Notes: generated by a model not told the origin, from the letters alone. A DNA stretch of 64,000 bases from Eublepharis macularius (GCF_028583425.1 NC_072807.1:29207001-29271000); one strand, 5' to 3'; numbered from the stretch's first letter, positions 1 to 10,231 are shown. Numbers and translations: made by a program.

Positions 1-639
1 TCCCACCCAAGCATTTGGCACATGCTGGAAATCAACACTGTGACCACGGAGGAAGTTGAATTAAGCTGGCTGATTATCTGTCAAAGAAAAACATCAGTTT
101 GCTGGCACCAGGTATAAACCAACTTTCCCAAATATTATTGCAGCGACATGCTTAGCCAACAGCTATTTTTCTAAATGGATTAAATATGACTCATGTTCTC
201 CAGCTCTCTGGGATATTCCACCGTGTACAGCTGCAATTATCTTTTTTCTCCTCCTAAAATCATTCGCCGCCTCCTTTTAGCATTTTGCAATACAACCGAC
301 GCATTTGGAGGTCATGCCACCAGAAAGTCCCATGAGAATACACGAAATGCAGAACGCTGCACCTGGATTATAAAATCAATTGATGTTCATAGCGTAAATT
401 AAATCTCTTCTTTTTGTGAAATACAACAACCACTAGCAGATAACATTTGCTCAACGAGAGAGACCGCTGGCTGCATTACGTATCCCTAAACAGGTTGCAC
501 AGCCAAAATCCACACAAAGGTGTAGGTCGCCACATGCACAGTAGCTATGTTTTGTTTTGGATAAGTCAGCAGGTCTTCCCCCCACCTCCTCAAATTCACT
601 GCTGCCAGCAACCCACAGAGAGGGACAGTGTTCTGGAAT
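1..639. other. Unassigned DNA, no gene recognised
   Basis: Only short open frames of 60-82 codons occur on either strand, and none shows a domain, signal peptide or biased composition that would support a gene. No repeat family is recognised. Confidence 0.5.
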
Positions 640-803
640 AGGGGTGTGCACCAAGAAAGTTTCAGCTGTCTTCTTCAGAAGAAATGAGCTGTGACTCATG
701 AAAGCTCAGACCCTATCACCAATTTTGTTAGTCTTATAGGTGTTACTGGACTACTGCTCTTTTCTACTGCTACAGACAGACTAACATGGCTACCCATCTT
801 GAG
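640..803 (+). repeat. Interspersed repeat of the 'gctactggactc' foldback family, single arm
   Basis: This stretch has the words GTTAGTCTTA, GGTGTTACTGGACT and CAGACTAACATGGCTACCC. The same words recur at 55755-55917, 57045-57185 and 61390-61596. The 61.4-kb copy is a full palindrome, so this one looks like a diverged one-armed relic. The superfamily is not resolved. Confidence 0.55.
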
Positions 804-1501
804 CTACCTACAGGGAAGTGTCTTTCGAATTGCAGACTATGAATAGTTTCCCTTCCAGATGTTTTCAAAGCTGATAGGAGGGGATGGAAGGGGTGTCCCT
901 TTAAGAGGACCTGATTGGCATTTCCGGAGTAGTTACAGGGTGGGGGGTGGGCAGATGAATTCACATTCATTGGTCTCAGTCTCCCTTCCCCCCAACAGAG
1001 TTAATTAATAACATAAGATCACTCTCTCTCCTTGGGATCTGATTGGCACTATTCAAGAAGACAAGCTGCTGCCCTGTGAGATGAACCCAGTGCCTGCCTG
1101 ATGCTGGAAAGTATGGACCAAAATGAGACACACAAACTTTTTGGCGGGAGGGACTCATCACATTTTAGTTTCCCAGATTTGGTTCAACGTTCCAGGATAA
1201 GCCAAACCAGAAATTTCTGAATGTAATTTGGGCTAGGTTTTTTCCCCATTATATACACCTCTAGTCTGAAATTTATTTATTTCCTTTATTTTTAGTCCAT
1301 GATTCTTTCTGAAATGCAAGGAGGATTAAACGGCATAAATTAATGCAATCCATAGGATGAGATAGCTAATAAGCAATGTAATAGGATTAGGATTATAACA
1401 GTCTTGAAACAAAGCCTACATATTAGACATGACATGTTAAACAAGACAGAAAAAAGTATTACATGAGTAGAAAACAATGCTGACTGTGCAGTATAGTTCA
1501 C
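804..1501. other. Unassigned DNA, no gene recognised
   Basis: No domain-bearing frame or familiar repeat is visible. Frames of 60-90 codons are on the minus strand and have no recognisable motif. Confidence 0.45.
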
Positions 1502-1582
1502 AGTCCCTGTTCTAAATGCATATTTCCCAGAGCACCTGAGGAAGTAGTTTGGAATCAAGAAACAGCAAATGGGGGGAAATGT
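1502..1582 (+). repeat. Direct repeat copy 1 (partner at 2026-2099)
   Basis: The segment beginning CCCTGTTCTAAATGCATATT is repeated about 520 bp downstream at 2026-2099 with roughly 80-85 percent identity by eye. Both copies run through AGCACCTGAGGAAG-like and AAGAAACAG-like words to a G-rich end. The copies flank a LINE-like relic and a hAT-like fragment. They could be two members of one dispersed family or an old duplication. Confidence 0.6.
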
Positions 1583-1745
1583 TCCACTTGTAAGGTGGAT
1601 CATAACTGATGGGCTGGACAGTTGGGAGGAGGCAGTGCTTCAAGTCCCCTGCCCCAAGCCATTCATGGCTTTAAAGAACCAGCACTTTGAAATGGACCTA
1701 AAAACAAACACAACTAGTGCAGAACTTCCAGCACATTCTAAATCA
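1583..1745 (+). repeat. Possible L2/CR1-type LINE relic
   Basis: The phrase running from CCAAGCCATTCATGGC through TTTAAAGAACCAGCACTTTGA to AGTGCAGAACTTCCAGCACA resembles a common reptile LINE segment. It has no open frame and no clear ends, so the assignment rests on remembered family wording. Confidence 0.3.
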
Positions 1746-1746
1746 G

Positions 1747-2025
1747 GGGTCCTCACTCTTTTTTAGCCTGAGGACACCTTTGGAATTCTGACACGGTGTG
1801 GTGGGTGCAGCCAGAAAATGGCTGCCAAAATGGCTGCCACAGAAGGTGGAGCCAGCCAGAAAATGGCTGCCACGTTTTTAAAAAATCTGCACAGCCAATC
1901 ACTTTAATGGCCAATCAGAAGCCTTGCTGGGTAGAAACCCCACCTGGGCCCACCCACTTTCTAAAAACACTTGATGGGTGGCAGAACAGGCATTGGGGGG
2001 GGGTCCATGGCACTCTCACCCTGTT
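1747..2025 (+). mobile_element. hAT (Charlie-like) non-autonomous fragment
   Basis: It starts with CAGGGGTCCTCA followed by TTTTTAGCCTGAGGACACC, a terminal inverted repeat style typical of hAT/Charlie elements. It continues with a duplicated AAAATGGCTGCCA module. No matching right terminus is seen, so the copy is truncated or rearranged. Confidence 0.5.
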
Positions 2026-2099
2026 CTAAATGTATATTCCCCGGGGCACCTGGGGAAGCAGGTTGGAACCAAGAAACAGGGAATGGGGGAAAGCTATTA
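2026..2099 (+). repeat. Direct repeat copy 2 (partner at 1502-1582)
   Basis: This is the diverged second copy of the 1502-1582 segment in the same orientation, beginning CCCTGTTCTAAATGTATATT and ending in the same AAACAGGGAATGGGGG-like tract. Confidence 0.6.
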
Positions 2100-2606
2100 T
2101 TTCTTTCCTTCCCCATTTGAAATGACATTTCCAGGAAAGAAAAAGTTGATAAGGTCTGGATATACGTCTGTACGGAATGTGTGGGTTGGCTTATTTCCTT
2201 GGATCAGAGAAAACCACCACAAAAGAGTCCGGAACTGTATAGAGCCAAGAGAAACCCTTCTGGCTTTTTTTGTCACTTAGCTCCGGCTGAACCAGTAGCA
2301 GCCACAGGACAAGTTTCTAGCTAATGACATGGATGGTACTGAAATACAGCATGGCAGCAGACAGATGCTCCCTCTTCTGGCAAGCCACCACACCAGCACT
2401 GAGAAAAAGGTGCCTGGATGATGCAGCTCGGTTCCTGAATCTTACAGTTGGTTGCTTTTGAAACTCAAGAGAGTAATTCCTTGCGCACTGTTAAACGGGA
2501 TTTCTTGATCGCAGCCGTGTTCTCCAAACACACCTGGTTTGATCTCAGAGCTGTGTACAGGTGATGCCTATTCAGCAACTTGGAGAAAGTATTGGAAATG
2601 GTTCGC

Positions 2607-2610
<4 letters not shown>
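2100..2610. other. Unassigned DNA, no gene recognised
   Basis: No domain-bearing frame or familiar repeat is recognised. The 100-codon plus frame at 1978-2280 begins inside repeat sequence and has no motif. Confidence 0.4.

Positions 2611-2643
<33 letters not shown>
2611..2643 (+). repeat. (TC)n dinucleotide microsatellite
   Basis: An uninterrupted polypyrimidine TC run of about 32 bp. Confidence 0.95.
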
Positions 2644-2646
<3 letters not shown>

Positions 2647-2943
2647 GGCACGGTGTCTGTCAAATTAGTTTGGCAGGTTTCTGCAGCACTTCAAGGAGCG
2701 CTTCTGCAACAGATGTGCATACAGCTGTTTCAGGCATCTAGTTGATAATACCTATCCATGGTGATGCGTAACACATTTCTCAGGAAAAAAACTTTTTAAA
2801 ACTGTTCTAGGTAAAAGATGGGAACGTCATTTTAGCCAGAAGTATTCCTATCTACTTTTTATCATGCAGTTCTTTTTTTTTTTTAAGACAAACAGTGCAA
2901 TCCTAAACAATTCCTTAGACTTCCTTACGCTTAAAGTCAATTC

Positions 2944-3068
2944 GAAATGAGCATTTTTTGTGCAGCCCGTGCCTGTTGCCATGAATTGCATACCTTATTA
3001 ATATTAAGTGCCTGATTGGAACACTGAATGTTTGCAAGATATAAAACTAGGGGCTACCATTGCCTAGA
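2944..3068. repeat. Left arm of a 1.27-kb inverted repeat pair
   Basis: This arm reads through GAGCATTTTTTGTGCAG, TTATTAATATTAAG, ACTGAATGTTTGCAAGATA and GGGGCTACCATTGCCTAG. The reverse complement of 4069-4211 reads through the same words in the same order with scattered substitutions. The pair could be the long terminal inverted repeats of an old DNA transposon, or two copies of a family in opposite orientation. A Sauria SINE and another repeat end lie between the arms. Confidence 0.65.
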
Positions 3069-3089
3069 TGCTCTGAACTTGCAGAAAAG

Positions 3090-3396
3090 GGTAAAAGGTA
3101 TAGGTAAAGGTAATCCCCTGTGCAAGCACCGATTCCACCCATGGGGGGATATCACATCACAATGTTATCTTGGCAGATTTTTGTTAGGGGGTGGTTTGCC
3201 ATTGCCTTCCCCAGTCATCTACACTTTACCCCCAGGAAAATGGGTACTCATTTTACCGACCTCGGAAGGATGGAAGGCTGAGTCAGCCTTGAGCCGGCTA
3301 CCTGAACCTGGTTTCCGCCAGGATCGAACTCAGGTCATGATGTGAGCAGAGCTGGGACTGCAGTACTGCAGCTTACCACTCTGCACCATGGGGCTC
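3090..3396 (-). mobile_element. Sauria-type tRNA-derived SINE
   Basis: Read on the minus strand, the copy has a tRNA-like head with an internal promoter B-box (GAGTTCGATCCTGGCGGA). The body follows (GAAGGCAATGGCAAACCACC), then a tail that includes GGTGCTTGCACAGGGG and an ACCTTT-type end. This is the arrangement of Sauria SINEs, which are mobilised by BovB-type LINEs and found across squamates. The copy is nearly full length. It is strong evidence for the reptile assignment. Confidence 0.85.
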
Positions 3397-3599
3397 TCTC
3401 AGAAGAGGGTGGAGGAGTGATTTTGCCTTCTTGTCCCTCTTCACTCCAATGACTGTTAGATTTCTTGTGGATCTTGCAACCCCAGGAGGCAACTTTCTCG
3501 GGACAAATGGAAGGAGCTGCTAAGGGGAGGGGAACACAGCAAAATTCCGTACTCCTTACACTGACAGCTACTGGCCATGATGAATAAAGGAAACCTCCA

Positions 3600-3785
3600 T
3601 GTTCATAGGCAGTTAACCTCCTAACACTAGTGCCAGGAGGCAACATAAGGGGAAAGCCGTGGCCTCTGTGCCTAGCTTATAGCCCATCCAGGAGAACTTG
3701 TTTGGCTGCTGTGTAAGGCAGGATGTTGTATGAAATGGACCATTGGTCTGATCCAGCAAGGCTTTTCTTATGTTTTTAAGCACTG
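3600..3785 (+). repeat. Interspersed repeat 3' end ('gatccagcaaggc' family)
   Basis: A segment with AGGCAACATAAGGGGAAAGCC and, further on, GGACCATTGGTCTGATCCAG followed by CTTCTTATG-like sequence. Relatives are at 26490-26636 and 62465-62600, all in plus orientation. This is probably a SINE or LINE 3' part. Confidence 0.5.
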
Positions 3786-4068
3786 GATCCAACCATACAC
3801 ACACACAAACCCACACACTAGACAGAGAGAAAGAGAATGGGAAATTATTTATAAGTGTCGCCAGCAGCCTGTGTAGGTGATATCAGTGATATTGATATGG
3901 GTAGGAAATGTGCTGTTCTTTCCTCTAATCCAAGATTTCTCCTGTTTCCAAAGGCTCTTCCACCAGCCTTCCTCCAGCATCCCCCCGTTTGCATCAAAGG
4001 AAAGCATGGATCCTTGGGAGACAACCCATGGTGTCAGAGGGGAAAGCCCCTTTATCAAAAAATACATC

Positions 4069-4211
4069 TAGGCAATGGTAGCCCCCTGTCCATGCCATGT
4101 TTTGTATCTTGCAAACATTCAATGTTCTGATCAGTCCCTTAATATTAATAAGATATGTAAATCCGAGCATGGTACAACAGGCACCAGCTGCACAAAAAGT
4201 GCTCATTTCAA
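4069..4211. repeat. Right arm of the 1.27-kb inverted repeat pair
   Basis: This is the reverse-complement partner of 2944-3068. The two arms face each other across about 1 kb. No clean target duplication was seen at the outer edges. Confidence 0.65.
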
Positions 4212-5169
4212 TTTCACTTTAGTCATAACAAAATCTAAGGAATTCTCAAGTATGCTCCTGTGCATGCTTGCCTTACAGGGTCCCAGAGGCCAGGTAGTGA
4301 TTCCCTCCTGTACTCTGCCAACCATTCGCATAAATCTTTACTCAACAAGACCCCAATCCTCAAATGCCCTTTATCACCTCCCGGTTGGAGTTGGAGCAAT
4401 GGAAAGAAGGCCTGTGTTGTTCCTGTTGACCGTTCCCCGAGAATAAATATTGAGCGATTCTCTGGGGTTCTCCATCTGGCACCTTCGGTAAATATTAAAA
4501 TTCACTTCCAAATTCCTGTAAATATTTTAAGTGAAAAGCAGTGTGTACTTTTCCCTTTGGCCTGGCCCATGCATATTCATCCCTAACAGTGGAAATGCCA
4601 AACTCAAATCTCCACAAATATTTAATTCTATGGAATGCATTGTGAATAATTTACTAGGCAAGGCAAAAGAGTCAGCAGATAACTTGGAAAGAGGAGATGA
4701 AACCTTTGGGGGCAAATTTCACCCATGGATTTATCCTTCACAAGACCCCCCCCCCCCCTGTTTACTGGGGCTGACATTTTCAGGTTATACCTGAGATTAT
4801 GCAGATAGCCAGCTGGCGGGGTTTTTGACAATTGTGTTTAACAATCATTTTGAGTACAAGGTATTCTTTCTGTTACATATCCCATAGGGGTAATACATGG
4901 TGTTGGTTCCTGTCCGAGCATTCTATGTATAACTGAATCTGCAACCTGTACAGTATTTTTCTTCTGTACCTTTGCACCTTACAAAAGTAGACTGGCCGAC
5001 CAATTGCTGCCTTTGTTGAGATGGAAAAACCATCTCTTTGAGAATCCTATTGATACTCTCCCTCCTTGATCATCGTTGCTTTCTCCAGTTGTTCCAGATG
5101 CTGTTGTGAGGCAGGGTTGCTTCATCCAAACAAGGTTTGTGGCCATGTTCTCTCCTTTTCCCAGTTTGA
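4212..5169. other. Unassigned DNA, no gene recognised
   Basis: The stretch contains a homopolymeric C run near 4745-4757. Open frames of 60-120 codons overlap on both strands, with no domain and no splice-like organisation. Confidence 0.4.
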
Positions 5170-5248
5170 GTCCTCTACCCAGTGGCTTAGTGGGAGAGCA
5201 TCTGAGGTCCAAGGTTCAATCCCCGGCATCTCCAGTTAAAAGGACTGA
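5170..5248 (+). mobile_element. tRNA-derived SINE, 5' part, interrupted by two MITEs
   Basis: The tRNA-like head has an A-box-like GTGGCTTAGTGGGAGAGC and a B-box-like GGTTCAATCCCC, then CATCTCCAGTTAAA. The copy breaks at 5248 and resumes at 5604 as TGATGTGAAAGACCTCCACT, the expected continuation seen in other copies (for example 53989-54158). Two MITEs lie between. Confidence 0.8.
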
Positions 5249-5482
5249 GAGCAGAACCACAAGTGACAAAAGGCACAGATTGGACACTTGTCTGCTTCCC
5301 TCAAGTTTTGATGGGAAATGTAGGCAGCTTGGCGGAATGTTGGACAAGTGACAGTTGAAAAGTCCATTGGACAGCAGTCAGAGAGCGAAGCTGCGAGACC
5401 AGGATGCCTACATTTCCCATCAAAACTTGAGGGAAGCAGACAAGTGTCCAATCTGTGCCTTTTGTCACTTGTGGTTCTGCTC
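5249..5482. mobile_element. Foldback MITE with perfect 77-bp terminal inverted repeats
   Basis: Positions 5249-5325 and 5406-5482 are exact reverse complements beginning GAGCAGAACCACAAGTGAC. About 80 bp of unique sequence lies between them. TGA flanks both ends (5246-5248 and 5483-5485), a 3-bp target duplication as in PIF/Harbinger-like elements. The perfect arms suggest a recent insertion. No transposase is present, so it is non-autonomous. Confidence 0.88.
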
Positions 5483-5485
5483 TGA

Positions 5486-5603
5486 GGGCCAAGCTACACA
5501 TGACGAATGACACTTGAACGGCAAGTGTATTTCTCCCTGTTCACTTGCCCTCCACTCGATCCACTTGCCGTTCAAGTGTCATTCGTCATATGTAACTTGG
5601 CCC
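5486..5603. mobile_element. 118-bp foldback MITE (GGGCCAAGC family), copy 1
   Basis: The 118-bp element has roughly 42-bp terminal inverted repeats starting GGGCCAAGCTACACATGAC and a TGA 3-bp duplication (5483-5485 and 5604-5606). The left TGA is also the right TGA of the neighbouring MITE, so one insertion used the other's duplicated target. Same-length copies are at 14706-14823, 41559-41676 and 58830-58947. Confidence 0.9.
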
Positions 5604-5632
5604 TGAGTGATGTGAAAGACCTCCACTTGAAC
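5604..5632 (+). mobile_element. tRNA-derived SINE, continuation after MITE insertions
   Basis: This is the downstream part of the SINE begun at 5170. It reads TGATGTGAAAGACCTCCACT as in uninterrupted relatives. Confidence 0.7.
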
Positions 5633-5637
5633 AGGAG

Positions 5638-5866
5638 GATATGAGTCCAGTGGCACCTTAGAGACCAACAAGATTTGCAGGGTATAAGCTTTCAAGATTT
5701 TCCTAAGGGACCAACAGTGCAACCCTAAACAGAGTTGCATCCTTCTAAGTACAGATTTTGAGTCCAACGGACTCCAGTAACCCCTTAGAGACCAACAAGA
5801 TTTGCAGGGTACAAGCTTTTGAGAGTCAAAGCCCCCTTCTTCAGATACCTCTTGCAAGCTTTCAAG
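5638..5866. repeat. Two partial copies of the 'gctactggactc' foldback family
   Basis: The words TTAGAGACCAACAAGATTTG followed by CAGGGTATAAGCTTTC occur twice (about 5660-5695 and 5785-5822). Each is preceded by AGTCCAGTGG- or GACTCCAGTA-like sequence. A GTGCAACCCTAAACAG-type repeat lies between them. Confidence 0.6.
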
Positions 5867-6672
5867 TTCACTAGAACTCTTCCTGAAGCTATTGAGCAAA
5901 GATCCAATGCAGGGAGAGAGGAAGGAAAACAACGAGCTGGGTAGGATTCTACCCTGATGTTTGAAATGGAGCAGAGGGGATGTTATGAAGACTTTATGAC
6001 GTACCCTAAGTTCAGCAAGAGACAAAAAAAAAAATCTCAGGTTGTCCTAACAGCTGCCGTGACAGAGAAGATTCTCAAAAGATGTTAAGGTTGGAAAAGT
6101 AAGGAAGAGAGGAGAGAGGGAGAGGGGTGTGTTTGTGCATGCACTCACCGTTTGTTGTTCCTTGCTACATGGACCAGCTTGCCTGGCTAGTTATTTCACC
6201 TCATGCCTTTTCATAATTTAAGCCAGTTACCTAATCGTCAACGACTATATCATTATTCTGAGTACTGTAGTTAAAAGTCCAACCTTGGTTTTGGACTCCC
6301 CACCCCATATGATGTTTCATCTACTGCAGTGTTTGGCAGGGCTCTGCAGAATGCCTAAGAATGGTGTCATTGCTTGCTGGAGAGGCTAGTGGAGAGAGTG
6401 TTGTAGAGAGAGCCAGATGTACATTAAAAATGGGAGGTACTCCAGTTCAGAAAGTGCACACAGGGTCATTGTCTTATAGACTATGGTGTTTGGAAGAATG
6501 AGCTTGGGACAAATTCTGCCAATTCTGAGTTCTGCCAGTCAGGCACAGAAGATTCTATGCATAGCACTGGTTGGCCAGGCACCTGTGACACCATCCTGTG
6601 GCACATTTCAAAGGCAGTCAAAAAGCTTCTTGTTGAAATCAAAATGCAGATGGATGTGGAGAGAGAGAGAGA
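5867..6672. other. Unassigned DNA, no gene recognised
   Basis: A 148-codon minus frame (5579-6025) runs through repeats and has no domain. No other structure is recognised. Confidence 0.4.
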
Positions 6673-6756
6673 GGACGGACGGACGGACGGACGGACGGAC
6701 GGACGGACGGACGGACGGACGGACGGAAGGAAGGAAGGAAGGAAGGAAGGAAGGAA

Positions 6757-6822
<66 letters not shown>

Positions 6823-6824
6823 AA
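6673..6824 (+). repeat. Three-motif tetranucleotide microsatellite (GGAC)13(GGAA)9(GAAA)16
   Basis: Thirteen GGAC units (6673-6724) are followed directly by nine GGAA units (6725-6760) and sixteen GAAA units (6761-6824), all in one register and without interruption. Adjacent motifs differ by one base each. A GAGAGA run precedes the block. Confidence 0.97.
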
Positions 6825-8615
6825 TGAAGGGAGTGGGAAATATCAGTAAGGCAAACTGTTGTTGGGGAAGGGAATTTAGTTGGTGAGACGTGTGTTTGAG
6901 CCTACTAATAGTGCCATTTACATACAATCAAAAACAGAGGTTTATCTACCTAGTAGAGTGTTCCTGTGGTCTGGGGGTCAGCCAGTGAGCTTCAGGGCTG
7001 ATCAGGGATTTCAAACCAGGTTTCCAAACATTAGCCTATCTGCAGCTCTGACTCCCTCCATCTTTTCCCCCACAAATCAATTTCTCAGCCACTCTTGTTT
7101 TCTCCAAGTGCAAAACCAATATTATGGCAACACTCTTCACTTCTGACCAAGCACTCAGAGTCCCGTGATTAGTTAAACCTCAATTATCCGGGGGATTCGA
7201 ACACAGGTTGTTGTTGCTTGTTTTAAGCTTCAAAGTATGGGGAATTGTTCATAGGAATGAAATATATTAAATGGAACTCCCTGCTCTCAGAAGGAGAGAT
7301 CTGATTTTGTATCTGTCAACCAGTGGTAGGAAAGAGCTCCAGAGAATACTTCCCCTTTGCCACAGAGACAGCTTCTCTTCTGAAAAAGAAAACAAATGAA
7401 GACCTGAGACAAAAAGTCCTCCTTGATCCAGGAGAAAAACAACATAAAGCATAGTGAATAATGCAGAAGTCGTAGATCATCTTCCTTTTTAATGTTCTAC
7501 TATTAAATAAGAGTCAGAACCAACATGCCCCAAATTGGATAGAGGGCAGGTGGACAGAGGGATAGACAGAGAGGGACGGACAGATGAATTGATAGATTAA
7601 TGGATGGGCTGAGGCCTGGGGGCACAGATGGAATATAAATCATCAATAACAAAACGTTTCCTCCTCCAGGAAATACTGCAAAAAATGAAAATAGATTCAT
7701 ACAGGGGAGAAGTGAAGTCAAAAGGGGGATTCGCGGGGAGGAGAAATGAAAGATCGTCTCTACCGTTCCTTCTTTCCATAGACTCACTTCAGCTTTCCTT
7801 TCTTTTTTTCCCCCTTTATATGATTCTCCATTTCCGGCCTATACCGAAACAGCTGAACTTGACTGTCCAACGGCCACAGAGATAATCACACAACCCAAGG
7901 CTCAGTTTTCAGTGCAATTGGGGCATTAAGTTCCTCATCTTTGCTTCAGAAACAAAGGAAATACTTCAGGAGAATACAATAATAGAAGCTGAAAATGTCT
8001 CCTCCTGAATCAAACAGCATCTAAACAGAATGATTGTAAGTCTTCATGGGGGCGGGGGGGGGGGGAACTGTCTGATATTTTAGTCTACTGATAATTTTCA
8101 GATACATATAATTCCTAAAATGACAACATATTCTATCAACTAAATCTTTATCTCTGTGTTCCAGCCATTCTGGTTCTTCTGGCAATTACCTGTGGTTCTT
8201 GCTTAAAGGTGGTGCCGCATTTCTCATGCCACAGTTTAATGTCTTCTCAAAAACAGCTGGCCTTGACATTTTGAAAGCTGACAACGCTTGCAGTGATGTA
8301 TAGCGAAGAGTCTGGTTGAACATTTAAGCAAAATAATAGGTATATACAGAAGGGATTCGTTTTCTTTCAGAATCTGGGAGCGTTTACGGCTTCTGGTAGT
8401 AAACAGTTGTCTCTTGATATGTAAATTGAACTCAACGGGACAGTATAGCATGGTAGCATATTGGGATGCTTTCAAATTTCCTGTTCCTCCTTTTTTAAAA
8501 AAGAATTTTTATTTAAAAGGACAAAAGACAACAGATAGTGCATAAAAAGGCTTAGATAGCATACATAATATTAGGTTTAGGCTACCACCAAGGGGAAAAA
8601 GCATAAACATGATAT
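6825..8615. other. Unassigned DNA, no gene recognised
   Basis: No domain-bearing frame is seen. A G-rich homopolymer tract lies near 8046-8067. Open frames of 60-94 codons are scattered on both strands. Confidence 0.4.
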
Positions 8616-8623
8616 ATAACAGC

Positions 8624-9055
8624 CAGGGCTTTTTTCTGGGAAAAGAGGTGGTGGAACAGGGTTGCCAGCACTGGGGGCAACTCCTGGCAGGAGGTGGTGC
8701 CCCTGGTACCACATGCGCACGTGCAAAGTGTGAGCACACTCCCAGGACCACACAATGATGTCACTTTGGGTCAGCTGGAACAAGGGGGGAGTTTTTTAAA
8801 GTTTATATCACCCTTGGCAAAAACGGTCACATGGCCGGTGGCCCCGCCCCCTGATCTCCAGACAGAGGGGAGCTTAGATTGCCCTCCACACTGCGGTGCG
8901 GAGGACAATCTAAGCTCCCCTCCGCACCGCAGCGTGGAGGGCAATCTAAATTCCCCTCTGTCTGGAGATCAGGGGGCGGGGCCACCGGTCATGTGACCAT
9001 TTTCAAGAGGTGCTGGAACTCCGTTCCACCGCGTGCCAGCTGAAAAAAAGCCCTG
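8624..9055. mobile_element. Non-autonomous hAT element, copy A (432 bp)
   Basis: The ends are CAGGGCTTTTTTCTGGGAA and CAGCTGAAAAAAAGCCCTG. The 8-bp target duplication ATAACAGC is exact (8616-8623 and 9056-9063), a hallmark of hAT transposition. The interior holds a long palindrome around 8827-8990 built on CCGCCCCCTGATCTCC and its complement. Related copies are at 21294, 33483, 54665 and 60436. Confidence 0.92.
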
Positions 9056-9222
9056 ATAACAGCACAGCTAAATTGCAAAATATTACTCCTCTCCTTCTCC
9101 TTAATTACTTATACCCCAAATTTTATACTTATTCAATCTTACAGTTCCCTCCTTTTTTGATCTGAAGAATGTTCATTTCAGGTTTGCTTCTCTCTTGTGC
9201 AACTTGAACCTATGATTCTTTA

Positions 9223-9316
9223 GTGGATTTTCCTGGCTGTATAGCCGTGGTCTTCAGTGAAGGGAAAATGCACAACAACCATCGTTCTCCGGCCGTGAAA
9301 GCCTTCGACAATACAT
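9223..9316 (+). mobile_element. Minimal Penelope-like insertion (94 bp) with 13-bp target duplication
   Basis: Exact CTATGATTCTTTA copies flank the insert (9210-9222 and 9317-9329). The right part, about 9274-9314, matches the terminal 3' segment of the Penelope element at 52097-52137. The left part, 9228-9254, matches the inverted 3'-UTR segment at 50597-50623. The filler, 9255-9273, is an inverted copy of flanking host DNA at 9335-9354 with one base missing. It has the same layout as the larger insertion at 50.6 kb. Confidence 0.85.
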
Positions 9317-9329
9317 CTATGATTCTTTA

Positions 9330-10231
9330 CTTCTGTGCAATTTTCCCTTCACTGAGGTTTCCCCCACAAAATGTATTCATTTTCAGCATTATTTTTGCCT
9401 TGGTGAGGGATTTTGCATTGAATTTGGAGTTAGACACAATGATCTACCAATGGAAGGCACTAATGGGTGTGGAGCTTTCCCTTGTTCTAACTAACCCCCA
9501 CCCCCCACCCCAGTACTTTCCAACCCAGAAAAGTTGGGGGACTGGCATAGGCTGCTAGCCATGTGCATGGAAGACCGGAGTGATGGAGGGAGGAATCACC
9601 CATCTTATGAAGGAAATTACACAAGATGTTCAGCGGGTCTTTCAAGGTTCCTTGGGTAGTGTAGCTTGATGCAATTCTCCACTAGGGGAAGGGAGATGTG
9701 ACGGATTCTGTCTCTTGCAGAAAGCCTCGGCTCGGGTTTTTCCTCCGGGAGCTCGGGGGTGGGGTGTGTGTGAACGTAACAGGAGGCAGGAAATCCAGGG
9801 TGGCTTTTTGTAAGAGAGAAGGAGAATCCGCAATGCAATTCTCCCCCATACCCCCAATGATTCCTGCCCCATGCCCAGAAGACCCCTCCAAGATCCCTGG
9901 CCAAATGCTCAGTGAGATCAAGCACAGATATTCAATTATCAATAAAAGTTTGCTTAATCCAAAAATCTCAAATTACAAACAAGACACGAATACAAGCATC
10001 AGATACATGTACATAAAAGGATGTGTGGTGTCTTAAAGCTGAGGTTTGACACAATACACTGTGACAAAAATACGGAGATTTGGGGATCTTGGCAATCCTA
10101 AACAGGTCTACTCAGAAACAAGACCTATATTCCAGCAATCTTGTTTGTTCTGTTGTGTTTTTCTCCCCCTCATTTATTCATAGCGGCCGTGGGTCCCCAC
10201 TGGGGGGAAAAACAGGCCATAAATATGCTGC
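9330..10231. other. Unassigned DNA, no gene recognised
   Basis: Overlapping frames of 76-112 codons on both strands around 9617-10036 carry no motif. No familiar repeat is seen. Confidence 0.4.

Noticed and set aside
6481..6927. 148-codon minus frame and opposite 109-114-codon frames rich in Lys/Arg/Glu or Phe/Leu/Ser
   Set aside because: They are translations of the GGAC/GGAA/GAAA microsatellite, which is open in several frames because of its composition.
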